Shown: positions 15,072 to 24,240, numbered from the stretch's first letter. The stretch is 33,732 nucleotides of DNA from Nitrososphaeraceae archaeon (GCA_009377575.1 WHTU01000037.1:1-33732), one strand, 5' to 3'. The notes: generated by a model from the sequence alone, not told the origin. Program-made: numbers and translations.

Positions 15072-16619
15072 CTAAAGTTGCGAAGCTGCTCTTGCAACAA
15101 CCTCTGACAGGGCAGGATGTATATGGACTGTCCTGCCGATATTCTCAATAGTTCCGATATTGCCTTTAGAATCAGTAGTTTTCATGGCTACCAATACCTC
15201 GTGTATGAGAACGGAAGCATCCGTCCCGATGATGTGACAACCTAGAATTCTTCTACTTTCCTTGTCGACCAGGAACTTTACGAAGCCTTCATGGTCTTCT
15301 ATCGCAAGACCCATTCCAGTATTGATGTATGGATAAATGGATCTTACGTAATCTATATTTTCCTTCTTTCCTTGCTGCTTCAAAGATTGCTCTGTTACTC
15401 CAACCCCTGCTATCTGTGGATAAGTAAATATTGCATGAGGCATAGCAGCATAATCCACTGGAACCTTATCTTGCCCCTGAATCATATTATGAATAACATA
15501 CTGAGCTTGTAAATTCGCACTATGTTTAAACGGATATTTTCTGACTACGTCTCCAAGTGAATAAATACCTTGAATGTTCGTTTGTAAATATTTGTCTGTT
15601 AGGATATAACCTCTATCATCCAATTTTACACCCGCCTTTCCTAAATCAAGTATGTCTGAATTCGGAATCCTACCGGCTGCCACCATTAACTGATCCGACT
15701 CAATCCTTAGCGTATTTCCAGATGAATTATTCCTTGCCGTAATTGTATATATTTCGGAGCTATTATTCCCAGTTATTTCCTTATTATGATTATAGGAGTC
15801 ACTGCCCTCACTGTTGGACTTTGAAACCGACTCAGTGGAGTAGTCCAGATACACATTATACTTCTTGGTAAAAATATCGGTTAATCTTTTTGAAATATCT
15901 TCATCCTCCGAAGGTATCAACCTGTTCCGAAGTTGTATAATGTTAATTTTTGTTCCAAGACTTCCGAAGAAGTGAGCTAGCTCACAGCATATGTATCCTC
16001 CACCTATTATGGTGAGGCTGTGTGGTTGTGTTTTTAGCCGTAAGGCCTGATCGCTGGTTATAAAACCAGATTCGTTTAGCCCTGCTATTCTTGGGACCCA
16101 TGGTCTGGAGCCAGACGCGATTAGGAAATTGCGGGCAGTAATACGCTGGTTGTTCATAATATTACCATTGCTGTCGCGTCGTTTGTTACCTTTCTTAACT
16201 ATGTTACTACTAGTTAGGTCTGCATTGATTTCCTCGAGCAATAATTCTTTAAAGCCAACGAATTTGCATTGATTATAGAAGACCTTTGGATTTTCTATCC
16301 TACCGTATGTTTCTTGAATTTCTTCAGATTTTGAATCAACAATACTATTTACACGACTTACTATCTTTTCGAAATCAATCAATATCTTTCCATTTATATT
16401 TATGCCAAAAGTCTTGCATTGCCTTATTAGTTCCATGACATCCGCACTATGAATTAATAATTTGGATGGAATACAACCTCTATTAAGACAAGTACCGCCC
16501 ATCCTATTTTTTTCTATCAGAGCAACTCTGAGACCCCTTTGCGCAGCTGCATTAGCGACGTCCAGGCCAGAGCCCGATCCTATGACTATTAAATCGAAAT
16601 CCCTCGAATCTTCAATCAT
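15072..16619 (-). CDS. Pyridine nucleotide-disulfide oxidoreductase (dihydrolipoamide/mycothione reductase-like)
   Basis: A 515-residue flavoprotein that passes electrons from NAD(P)H through FAD to a redox disulfide. It shows an N-terminal FAD-binding DLIVIGSGSG and the active disulfide C44/C49 in GGTCLNRGCIPSK. The NAD(P)-binding motif is SLTIIGGGYICCELAHFFGS, the second FAD motif is GIYSLGDVV, and the C-terminal catalytic pair is HIHPALSEVV (about H501, E506). It is longer than the usual 450-480 residues because of polar, Ser/Asn-rich insertions at about 150-170 and 275-310. The substrate could be lipoyl protein, a low-molecular-weight thiol or a metal ion. No 2-oxoacid dehydrogenase genes are nearby, which favours a thiol or stress role. 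Confidence 0.88.
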   Translation of the reverse strand: MIEDSRDFDLIVIGSGSGLDVANAAAQRGLRVALIEKNRMGGTCLNRGCIPSKLLIHSADVMELIRQCKTFGININGKILIDFEKIVSRVNSIVDSKSEEIQETYGRIENPKVFYNQCKFVGFKELLLEEINADLTSSNIVKKGNKRRDSNGNIMNNQRITARNFLIASGSRPWVPRIAGLNESGFITSDQALRLKTQPHSLTIIGGGYICCELAHFFGSLGTKINIIQLRNRLIPSEDEDISKRLTDIFTKKYNVYLDYSTESVSKSNSEGSDSYNHNKEITGNNSSEIYTITARNNSSGNTLRIESDQLMVAAGRIPNSDILDLGKAGVKLDDRGYILTDKYLQTNIQGIYSLGDVVRKYPFKHSANLQAQYVIHNMIQGQDKVPVDYAAMPHAIFTYPQIAGVGVTEQSLKQQGKKENIDYVRSIYPYINTGMGLAIEDHEGFVKFLVDKESRRILGCHIIGTDASVLIHEVLVAMKTTDSKGNIGTIENIGRTVHIHPALSEVVARAASQL

Positions 16620-16998
16620 TTAGATGAGGAGAAATTACTTAGGAGAGATAAAAGGATTGTTTGAATACATTATAAGTTTATTATTATTATTATTAACTCC
16701 CAAACCTTTCGAGGACTCGATTACATTATAAATTGTCGGGAGCTAGACAAATTTATGCCCTACTCTAATTTGGCTGTTTTCTAACTCTCCTCAAACGTTG
16801 GAGCAAGTAAACAGTTTGGTGTAAAATCCTCTTTAGATGAGATCTTATTTTGAAAAAAAACAATCCTTAGGTAAGTACGTACGATCCAGCAAGAAAACTA
16901 TCACAGGATTCTTCCTCTTCTTCCTTCGCTTGGTCGACCAGAGCTGCGAAGAACCGTCCTAGAGAATAAATGAAACGTGGAGCTGACGTAAGGGTTGA
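16620..16998. other. Mostly gene-free stretch
   Basis: It carries a short ATT microsatellite near 16681-16697 and a weak 41-codon frame at 16837-16962 (starts MRSYFEKKQSLGKY) with no family resemblance. It leads into the Rieske remnant; the missing N-terminal part of that gene is not recognisable here. Confidence 0.4.
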
Positions 16999-17304
16999 CT
17001 ACTAAAAAAGAACAGCAAAAAGGTCGTAGAGGCGTTAGACCCTGAAGAGGGACTTGTATTAGAGGAGAAAGAAAAGAAAATTGCAATATTCAAAGACGCT
17101 CGCAGAAAGGCCCATAGATATTCTGCAGAGTGTAATCACATGGGATGCGCTGTAGTATGGAAATTATCAGAAGAATCATTTGATTGTCATTGTCATGGAT
17201 CTCGATTTTCCGCTTGTAGAGGAAAAGCAATCAACGGTCCAGCCAATAGCGATCTGACGTATTGGAAACAAAAATTTAAGAAAACATTTAAGCAGCTATT
17301 TTAG
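16999..17304 (+). pseudogene. Remnant of a FAD-dependent oxidoreductase: C-terminal Rieske domain
   Basis: The open frame after a TGA at 16996-16998 has no start codon, yet encodes a recognisable Rieske [2Fe-2S] domain. KIAIFKDARRKAHRYSAECN is followed by the two cluster-binding motifs, CNHMGC (C-x-H) and CHCHGSRFSA (C-x2-H), then GKAINGPANSDL. This is the typical C-terminus of DadA-like FAD oxidoreductases fused to a Rieske domain. The preceding FAD domain, normally about 380 residues, is absent. The cluster ligands are intact, so the loss looks recent or reflects a large deletion. Confidence 0.7.
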
Positions 17305-17413
17305 AAACACCACCAACGCTAAATGTAATTGACAATGTTAAAAAAATCTGAACATGTTAAAAAATCTGACAAGTCCTTAAATAGTTTAAATCATAAATTA
17401 CTGTGTAAATAAG

Positions 17414-17605
17414 ATGCCTGTGAAATTAGGCAAGAAGAGTTACAAGAATTTCGCAAGCGCGAAGGAAGCGGTAAAGAAAAACAAGGGCATATCAGATGAG
17501 AAAGCCTCAGCTTACGTTGCCTCAGTTGAGAGAGCGCAAGGGAAGGATCCTAGAACGGGAAAGAAGACAAAAAAGAGAAAGACTAGTGTACAACGTAAAA
17601 AATGA
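17414..17605 (+). CDS. Small, very basic Lys-rich protein
   Basis: A 63-residue protein starting MPVKLGKKSYKNFASAKEAV. A helical core (SAKEAVKKNKGISDEKASAY) is followed by a Lys/Arg-rich tail (KKTKKRKTSVQRKK). About a third of residues are Lys or Arg, so binding to nucleic acid is likely. AT-rich TTAAATAGTTTAAATC lies about 35 bases upstream of the ATG as a TATA region. Similar mini-proteins are common in soil ammonia-oxidising archaea; their function is not known. Confidence 0.75.
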   Translation: MPVKLGKKSYKNFASAKEAVKKNKGISDEKASAYVASVERAQGKDPRTGKKTKKRKTSVQRKK

Positions 17606-18237
17606 AATCGACGGCAAACGAACATGTCTATAAAAAACTACACAAATTTACGACATACATTATCCATTAGTATCCGGCCTAATCATAATGCCGCTGGTTG
17701 AACCATCCTTCTATCTTTTCAGTTGTCTCTTTTGTGAGACCAACTAATTGGTTCCTGCTTTTACATTGGCCTAATTGTTCGGCAAATAAGAGATTGTAAA
17801 ACTAAGCTAAGAGATTATCCAAGATTGAAAAACCTTTCTACTGTATTATACGTGTAAATAGTTACTAACACTATAAATCCTTCAATAAACTCGTTGAGTT
17901 CTATGTTAAATTTCTAATATAAGAGTTCTACAGACGGAAGAAATAGCTTTGGTGCTACCGTCAATCTAAGTATCAAGCAGGAGCTCTAGCTATCCCGGCT
18001 GTAGCAACATTTGCAAATCTGAATGCCAGATCTATCGGATTAAATAGCCCATTCAAGTACTAAATCCTCCAGCCCAGCACTTAGGTCAGTATTAGGATGT
18101 ACAATTTTACCTTAACAAGCCTGATCTCCGAAAATACGTTCTAATATTATAATAAAATAATAAGACAAATGTGGTTGGAATAATACCTGAAATCCATATA
18201 ATCTTAATCTTGAAATCGTAATGCGACAGCATACAAT
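17606..18237. other. Gene-poor stretch with possible gene scraps
   Basis: No complete gene. A minus-strand frame ending at TAG 17679-17681 has a protein-like look (GQCKSRNQLVGLTKETTEKI, then EGWFNQRHYD) but no start codon. A plus-strand frame ending near 18062 (GALAIPAVATFANLNARSIG) also lacks a start. Both could be remnants of decayed genes. I cannot assign families. Confidence 0.3.
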
Positions 18238-19437
18238 TTGATATGGAAGTGGAATTCAAGAGAAAGTACTAGCTGCAAAAGGGCGTTATTTTTCATAATG
18301 GTTGTATTATTGATATCTTCTTATCCGGTAACGACTTTCATCGCCGAGGGTGTTGACCAGACGATTTATGGTGCCGCCAGCGATAGCGGGCTCCGAAGTA
18401 CCGAGGCGAGCGACTATCATTTTTCCATGCCTGGATATGCCGAAGAATTGCGTGACAGATTGGAATTACGGCAGTAACAGCAAAAGTTTGACCTACAATC
18501 AACCCCAATTGACCTCCCCGGTATGCCCTATATGCTAGATTCTAAGAACAATGAAAATACAAATAATTTTGAGCGTTATATTGTAGCATTAAGAGAAGGC
18601 TCTTCTGGCAAGGATCGATTAGCCTTGCTTGAAGAAATAAAGAGGAAAAGTACATTGAATCAAGTGATGGATCCTTCTCCCCAAGTCACAGACCTCTACA
18701 ACAATGTCTTTGTCGGGTTTAGTATCAGTGTTCCAAAAGGTGATACCAGAACGCTGAAAATATTACAAGATAATCCTCGAGTAGCAATTGCAGAGAAAGA
18801 TCAACAAGTTCGTGTCTTTTCTCAAACCCTTCCTACCGGCGTCAATAGAGTCGACGGGGATCTAAGTGCAGCCCAATCAGGAAATGGCCAGGGTATCGTC
18901 GATGCTGATATTGCTATAATGGATACTGGAGTAGATCTGAATCATCCCGACCTTAACGTCTTCAGAGAAAAAACCTTTGTTAGTGGTACTGTATCTGCTG
19001 AAGATGATGACGGTCATGGTACACATGTTGCAGGCATTGCGGCCGCCAAAGATAATAGCATAGGCGCAGTCGGGATAGCGCCGGGTGCAAGGATACGGGC
19101 TAACAAGGTTCTTGACAATACCGGAATAGGCTTTATCTCCGACATAATAGCAGGTATTGATTATCTGACTCAAAACGCAGAGGAGGTAGATGTTGTAAAT
19201 ATGAGCTTTGGTTGCGAATGCAGTTCATCTGCTCTTGATACAGTATTAAACAATTCGGTGCAGGCAGGAAGCTACGTATATGTGGCATGGGCTGATGATA
19301 CCACAGGAAATCAGGAGATCTTGTACAGGAAATCAGTGGACAGCGGAAGTACATTTGAGGACATCCTAATTGATGTTAGCAACAATGCAGGTTCGTCCAT
19401 TTTTCCTGCTATGGCACACTACGATACACAACTATAA
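18238..19437 (+). pseudogene. Broken S8 (subtilisin-like) protease fused to a secreted repeat-protein fragment
   Basis: One frame runs through the whole interval, interrupted by a single TAA at 18475-18477. The first part holds a signal-like hydrophobic segment (LFFIMVVLLISSYPVTTFIA). After the stop come an inhibitor-type propeptide (RYIVALREG, VFVGFSISVP) and the protease core. The catalytic Asp is in AIMDTGVDLNHPDL and the catalytic His in DDDGHGTHVAGIAAA. The core then breaks off at NMSFGCECSSSALD...NNSVQAG. The frame switches without a stop to YVYVAWADDTTGNQEILYRK and SNNAGSSIFPAMA, which match the sialidase-like repeats of archaeal secreted proteins. The catalytic Ser region is missing, so proteolysis is not expected. 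The frame with the protease core starts at ATG 18523. Confidence 0.8.
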
Positions 19438-19570
19438 TAACAAATCAGACATGCTCACAAGATTTTTTTATTACTTAGCAAAGGCGATGTCAGCATGACA
19501 GAAGGGTAATGCAAGCTTAACCTCCGAAATAAGAAAGCTATGACAGTTATTTCTATCGGAAATGATAGGA

Positions 19571-19919
19571 CTAGGAATTGCATAATGCTGTCCCAAAGTG
19601 CTTATGACCTATGATAATAATCCTGGATATTATGCTATCGCTCATCCATAATATTATGGTACATTGACCTGAACCATAATCTTGGTAGGTCGGCCCAAAC
19701 AGATGATATCTTGTCATTTTTTCATGGACATGGTTTTTTAATACGTTAGAAAAGGTACGCCCATCTCCCATCGTCGTTGCTGCTGATTCCAAGCCACCAT
19801 AATCTGTTTGCTATATTTCTTAAATAGTAAGTTCCTCCATCATCAGCCTGCCAGGTACCGGTTAAATTGAAATCTTCTAGATTGCGCCTAACGAGGCTGA
19901 CCAATGCCAACGTTGACTC
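19571..19919 (-). pseudogene. Decayed beta-rich protein (GTW-DDGGTYY family)
   Basis: On the minus strand one frame reads NLTGTWQADDGGTYYLRNIA and NRLWWLGISS. The next frame continues with DGRTFSNVLKN and CTIILWMSD. Together they recall a small secreted beta-barrel family with the pattern GTW..DDGGTYY.R..gN..WWLG....GR.F.NV. The frame changes near a GATGGGAGATGGGC duplication (about 19767-19780), and no proper start is present. I recall this pattern from uncharacterised bacterial and archaeal proteins and cannot name a domain. It lies directly downstream of, and antisense to, the broken protease. Confidence 0.45.
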
Positions 19920-20262
19920 CTAAAATAAGTAATGCAGATAACCCAGATTTAGGGAACGAACTAATTCCTAGCATAGTTAGAGAGAGAGGCCACTTTCACA
20001 GATCTAAATGCCCTTATTCTCAGCCGTTTTTCTGAGCGGCTTCTAATCCAGAAGAGCCGCATACATACAATCTGGCAGTCAGAGTTCCACCAGAATTGAG
20101 TATTTATTTTATCTCTCCAAAAATGAAGAATTTATCTCTAAGCGATTCCACCAAATTTATCGAGCGTAATTTAGATCTGACTAGTTCGACCACCTATTCG
20201 ACCACCTATTTGACCAATTTCATTGAAGATTTAAAAACAAACTTCATAGTATAGGATTCGAA
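19920..20262. other. Upstream region of the HTH/coiled-coil gene
   Basis: There is no gene. It contains a short GC hairpin (AGCCG/CGGCT near 20020-20040) and the 12-base tandem repeat at 20185-20220, followed by an AT-rich stretch before the ATG. Confidence 0.4.
20185..20220. repeat. 12-base tandem repeat upstream of the HTH gene
   Basis: TTCGACCACCTA occurs twice in tandem (20185-20196, 20197-20208), followed by a degenerate third unit TTTGACCAATTT (20209-20220). It lies about 45 bases before the ATG at 20263. It could be an autoregulatory binding array. Confidence 0.6.
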
Positions 20263-22047
20263 ATGCCAGGAAGATTACCTGAATTCACCAGGTCAGCGAT
20301 CATACCGAAATGGCTCGAGGGCAAGTCTAGGAACCAAATTGCAATTGAATGCAACGTAAGTCAAGGGGCGGTTAGTGGAACAATAGATGATTGGAAAAAG
20401 TCCGTGGGAGTTAGTCTTGCAGAACAACTTAGAGATTTATTGTTAGCAGTAGGGCGAAGCGGGATCTCAGTAGTGGAATGCGCCCAAGGATACCGAACTT
20501 TCAGAATGTTAAGCAATTTACACGTCGACGAAGACAAAGCGGGACCTTTTTTAGGTGAGACCGTCAATAGGTGCATCGGAATTGGAATAAGCCCGGAAGA
20601 CATAGCTAGTCATCTACAAGATCTGGCCTCGTTTGCTGACGATACGAGGAAGCTGGGCATTGATATGCAGGAGGCAGGAGACTTCAAAGACAACGACAGA
20701 GCCGTCTCAAAGAAGGTCCGTTCGCTTTCGCAGATAGCAAGTTATCTCGAAAAAACAAAGGAAGAGATTGGGAAATCACTGTTAAAAAAGAAGCAGCTAC
20801 AAAATGAGTGCGACCTACTACAGACTAACAAGTCATCAATAACACGGGAAACAGCAGATATGCTCAAGAAACGTGATATAACAGCTGAAAAGCTAGATTG
20901 GTATTTGGGGATGAGGACAGAGCTCCTAGTCTCAGGACGTTCGGAAAAAGATTTCGAACTGGTCCTAAAAGCAATAAATTTCTCAAGAAAAAAGGGATTT
21001 AACTTACTAGCAATTGCTGCTGAATTCTCTGAATATGGGCGCCTAAAATCATCTGTTCACACATTTAATGTCCAGCTATCAATATTAGAGAAAAAGTTCA
21101 GGGAAGTGGAAGAAAGGATCGCCATTGGCGAACAGATGATTGAATCAAAGAGCCAGCTGCAACGGAATATGGTACAACTAGAATCTATGGGATTCGGGCT
21201 TAAGCAGCTAAGGCGTCTCCTTAGCGTCATCAAAGAAATCAATGAAGCAAATGGCTTTTCAGAAACTGACGGTTATGCTGTTAAAATTTTTCTGGATCAG
21301 GTTGAAAGATACTATGATAGCCTACTTGGTTTCGAGAAACGAGCAGGGGAATTAAAAGCCGAGACCAACAATCTCCAGATACAGTACCTAGGTCAGGTGA
21401 ATATTATGTCCGCCATACCGTATGTTGGAAGTGCCTTGGTGTACTTACTAAACAAAGGACTACAAGTAGATCAGATTCTGAAACTCGCAAAGCTGTCCCA
21501 AACGCATCCTGATATTATTCAGCCATTTATACGAAGCGAAGGAGAGCAAGAAAAGCATGATGACTTTCCCAAATCTACGTCATCAACACATTTCTCATTT
21601 TCCCCTCCCTCCTCTTCATCATCATTCTCAGCACCTCCAACCCAACCTCATTCTCCATCTTCTTTTCAGTCGCAGCCTCAGAAAACTGCGGGGTCGACCC
21701 TTCAGAAATCGGCGTCAATTCCACCAGTGATAGAACCCAAGTCCACGGTCACTACTACAAACCCATCAGTAGACAAGGTAGGCTTCTCTGACAAAGAATC
21801 AGATGTCCAACCGTTCGCACAGATAATGCCGGAAAAGCAGCCACCTCCCATGAAAGTGCAGTACGACTTTCCTAGAATAGAAGCCGACGTATCTATTCAT
21901 AGTGATGAGAATCCTCAGCCCTTAGAAATGAGGAGGAAAGAAAATAACAAAGAGATGTACAAGGTGAATTCTAATTCTCTGACGCGGACAGCTACAATTC
22001 ATGGCAAACAAGTCAGCATTCCAAATTCAATCCTTCTGGGGATTTAA
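20263..22047 (+). CDS. Large protein with N-terminal helix-turn-helix and long coiled coils
   Basis: A 594-residue protein. Residues about 10-46 (SAIIPKWLEGKSRNQIAIEC, NVSQGAVSGTIDDW) form a homeodomain-like helix-turn-helix of the type used by transposases and resolvases. Long amphipathic helices follow: KKVRSLSQIASYLEKTKEEI to about residue 215, then EFSEYGRLKSSVHTF to about 310. A small globular part (YVGSALVYLLNKGLQVDQI) comes next, then a disordered Ser/Pro/Gln-rich segment (about 435-530) and a short C-terminal motif. I see no catalytic motif, so it is more likely a DNA-binding structural or regulatory protein than an active transposase. Similar proteins recur in soil ammonia-oxidising archaea; no function is known. 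A tandem repeat lies just upstream. Confidence 0.7.
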   Translation: MPGRLPEFTRSAIIPKWLEGKSRNQIAIECNVSQGAVSGTIDDWKKSVGVSLAEQLRDLLLAVGRSGISVVECAQGYRTFRMLSNLHVDEDKAGPFLGETVNRCIGIGISPEDIASHLQDLASFADDTRKLGIDMQEAGDFKDNDRAVSKKVRSLSQIASYLEKTKEEIGKSLLKKKQLQNECDLLQTNKSSITRETADMLKKRDITAEKLDWYLGMRTELLVSGRSEKDFELVLKAINFSRKKGFNLLAIAAEFSEYGRLKSSVHTFNVQLSILEKKFREVEERIAIGEQMIESKSQLQRNMVQLESMGFGLKQLRRLLSVIKEINEANGFSETDGYAVKIFLDQVERYYDSLLGFEKRAGELKAETNNLQIQYLGQVNIMSAIPYVGSALVYLLNKGLQVDQILKLAKLSQTHPDIIQPFIRSEGEQEKHDDFPKSTSSTHFSFSPPSSSSSFSAPPTQPHSPSSFQSQPQKTAGSTLQKSASIPPVIEPKSTVTTTNPSVDKVGFSDKESDVQPFAQIMPEKQPPPMKVQYDFPRIEADVSIHSDENPQPLEMRRKENNKEMYKVNSNSLTRTATIHGKQVSIPNSILLGI

Positions 22048-22129
22048 TAAAACACAAGAATTCGGGAAGTTCGATCATATTCGGAAGGTAAAAGGAGCTG
22101 ACTGAAACAAAAAGGAAAAGATCAATCAC

Positions 22130-22324
22130 ATGCTAATGAGAGAGAGAAATGTTGTGCTTCTACATAGCGTGCAAGGACAAAAATGTCATGTGAGAGGCAA
22201 ATGTGATTCCTGCGGTATGGAAGATGTAGAAATACAACCATACAAGTTAAAGAACGAGGAGTGGCGAAATGTTGTAATCAATGTAGGCCAACAGATGGTG
22301 CATACGGATTCTAAAATCCATTGA
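22130..22324 (+). CDS. Small zinc-knuckle-like protein
   Basis: A 64-residue protein from ATG 22130. KCHVRGKCDSCGMED provides three Cys and one His in a zinc-ribbon-like cluster. It is followed by a strand/turn VEIQPYKLKNEEWRNVVINV. It lies 82 bases after the HTH/coiled-coil gene on the same strand and may be cotranscribed. There is no family match I can name. The second ATG (codon 3) is an alternative start. Confidence 0.5.
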   Translation: MLMRERNVVLLHSVQGQKCHVRGKCDSCGMEDVEIQPYKLKNEEWRNVVINVGQQMVHTDSKIH

Positions 22325-22680
22325 CATTGTCCGAATTACAAGCTCTATTGTTCTACGACAAAAGTTAAAACAGTAAAGCTGAGCTTACATCTCGGCGAAT
22401 ATTGACAACAGAATCGGCTATTTTGAAACATCTAGGAATTCCAGCAATTTAGGGACATATTGGATCAGCCAGTGGAAGATTGGTTCACTTGAAGTTGACG
22501 GATAATGATGAATATTGCTATTTATAACAATTACCAGCAATTTCCTTCTTCTTAAGGTCGCCACAAGCGTAAATAGCATTTGGTCAAGGGAGTCAATCCT
22601 CTGGCCGACAGGCGTTGTTTGCTCGCTAACCTAAACGATTTTTTTATTCCGCTAATCAGAGATTTGCTTAAACTCCAAAG
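22325..22680. other. Gene-free stretch
   Basis: No frame with a credible start and protein-like content is seen on either strand. I see no clear repeat or hairpin. Confidence 0.4.
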
Positions 22681-22800
22681 TTAGGGGCCCTTCATTTCGT
22701 GTTCGAGTTTTTTGTGATCTTGTAACTCGGCCTCACTTTTGAAGCCTTTTCCACAGACCACACACTTGAATTTCTTTCGAGAAAAAAAATCAAACTGCAT
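22681..22800 (-). CDS. Single C2H2 zinc-finger mini-protein
   Basis: A 39-residue protein from ATG at 22800. Nearly the whole chain is one C2H2 finger: KFKCVVCGKGFKSEAELQDH, then KKLEH, with C13, C16, H29 and H34 (C-x2-C-x12-H-x4-H). The classical finger core residues Phe20 and Leu26 are in place. A TATA-like AAATTATATCA lies directly upstream. Its spacing is identical to the finger at 11590-11030. It is probably a minimal nucleic-acid-binding or protein-interaction module. Confidence 0.78.
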   Translation of the reverse strand: MQFDFFSRKKFKCVVCGKGFKSEAELQDHKKLEHEMKGP

Positions 22801-23107
22801 GATATAATTTAGTATTAATACTATTTATAGATGCAAGTAATCGCCACATTCTAGTTTATACCATCCTTCAAGTTTAAATTTAAAATTCTTTCAACATTCA
22901 ATCCAGCATAAAAGATAACTCCTGAAGGCAGAGATCATTGTGGGTAGCCCAAAATTTGGACGAGTTTGTGGACTGGCAACTTCTAGCTTTTTTTAACAAG
23001 CTAGAATAGATAATTATCCTATGTTATCATAGCCATCAAACAATTTAGATCTTGTGGAAGCAGTACGCCTCAGTTAAATTGCCCGCAAATGCAGCCGGGC
23101 TCTTGTG
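22801..23107. other. Gene-free stretch with a hairpin
   Basis: It holds the promoter side of the mini zinc-finger gene, the hairpin at 22981-23006, and the 3' side of the PRC-barrel-like gene. No frame stands out. Confidence 0.4.
22981..23006. repeat. Perfect 9-base inverted repeat
   Basis: TTCTAGCTT (22981-22989) pairs with AAGCTAGAA (22998-23006) around a T-rich 8-base loop. It lies about 100 bases beyond the 3' end of the minus-strand gene ending at 23108, so it may be a transcript-end hairpin for that gene. Confidence 0.45.
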
Positions 23108-23500
23108 TTAGTCTGCTTTTTTAATTACTCGTACGAAAGGTAATTTATCTGAAAATTTTTTATCTGATTCTATGGCTTCGCTTCCATAACCCTGATCCTT
23201 AGTAAAGTAGTCAGATTTGTCCGGTTTAGCCTTTTTTTCAAATTGTTTCGCTTCATCTTCAGTAATAGTTAGGTATACGTCGTGTCCATCCCAACCTTCC
23301 ACTTTGTCTACCGGAATGTAATAGTATTTTCCACTTCTCTTCCCTTTTTTTATTACAATTGTATCCTTGTTTACAGCTTCTACTTCGCCAATTTCCTTCC
23401 CCTTTCTTTTTCTTACATAAACAGATTGTTTAGTCAGATCCATTACGCTTCTAGTAGATTGATTATCACGATCCGACTTATTCTGTCCCGTCCGGCTCAC
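23108..23500 (-). CDS. PRC-barrel-like stress protein
   Basis: A 130-residue protein. Residues about 23-80 form a PRC-barrel/DUF2171-like beta domain: QSVYVRKRKGKEIGEVEAVN, then DTIVIKKGKRSGKYYYIPVD and KVEGWDGHDVYLTITEDEAK. Polar tails rich in Lys, Asp and Ser flank it on both sides. Such domains occur in envelope- or stress-associated proteins and in RNA-metabolism partners. There is no signal peptide, so it is cytosolic. The family call rests on the IPVDKVE.WDG..V pattern. Its partner is unknown. Confidence 0.65.
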   Translation of the reverse strand: MSRTGQNKSDRDNQSTRSVMDLTKQSVYVRKRKGKEIGEVEAVNKDTIVIKKGKRSGKYYYIPVDKVEGWDGHDVYLTITEDEAKQFEKKAKPDKSDYFTKDQGYGSEAIESDKKFSDKLPFVRVIKKAD

Positions 23501-23904
23501 AAAACCCGTTAATTATAATAGTATTTAACGGTTTATCGAAATGTCTGATGTCTTGCCAGTCATTATAAAATTCGTCATATAGTAAAAGCCGCATTCACAG
23601 TTCTAACTTGATAGTTCGCATGTCTTAAAAGGATAATTTGTAGACATCTATGGCTGTAGTATTTTTTCATATATTTGTGACTCCTTTATATTATTGATAT
23701 TATTAGAATTGGATAGTATTTGAAGACCCGTAACAATGTTGACCCCACACTTTGCCTCATGATCCAAATTATTGACTAGTTTTCTCTAAAAGGCGACCAA
23801 ATAATAATATATCAATTTTGAAGCGGGCTGTTAGATTGAAATAAATACTAATCAGACAAATTAACGCCTATTCTTTTATAGTTTGTCGAATAAGCTCTGT
23901 TACA
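23501..23904. other. Gene-free divergent promoter region
   Basis: It separates the PRC-barrel-like gene (minus) from the hydrophilic stress-type gene (plus). A TATA-like CTTTTATAG lies at about 23873-23881, close to the plus-strand ATG, suggesting a leaderless transcript. I see nothing else. Confidence 0.4.
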
Positions 23905-24240
23905 ATGGGAAAGTTGACTGACAAAGTTAAGGACACTTTAACAGGCGCTAAAGATTCTGTAATCGGAAAAGAGGAAAATGCTGACAATAGACAATCTGAC
24001 AGCGATCCTTTAAATGAATACGAATCTAAAGAACCAATGACTCCCGCAAAGATAAAGGAGCATGAACCCACAGCTGTTAAGAGAGAGATGACTGAGAACA
24101 TTGCTGAATCAGGTCAGGTCGGGACAAACCCCCAAGATGCAGCCGAGAGAGCTCGAAGGAGCGGGATGACAAAAGGAACAGCTGGCGCTACTCAAACTGG
24201 CAGTGACTACGAGCAAGAAAGCGCAGGCACAAATCAATAA
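23905..24240 (+). CDS. Hydrophilic stress-type protein (CsbD/LEA-like character)
   Basis: A 111-residue protein from ATG 23905, starting MGKLTDKVKDTLTGAKDSVI. The N-terminus resembles the amphipathic helices of CsbD or LEA proteins. The rest is strongly hydrophilic and low in bulky residues (EPMTPAKIKEHEPTAVKREM, RARRSGMTKGTAGATQTGSD), with no cysteine, suggesting an intrinsically disordered protein. Proteins of this type accumulate in desiccation or osmotic stress; the role is inferred from composition. The TATA box about 25-30 bases upstream indicates a near-leaderless mRNA. Confidence 0.65.
   Translation: MGKLTDKVKDTLTGAKDSVIGKEENADNRQSDSDPLNEYESKEPMTPAKIKEHEPTAVKREMTENIAESGQVGTNPQDAAERARRSGMTKGTAGATQTGSDYEQESAGTNQ

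Noticed and set aside
16681-16697. ATT microsatellite
   Set aside because: A short simple repeat in AT-rich DNA, with no sign of function.
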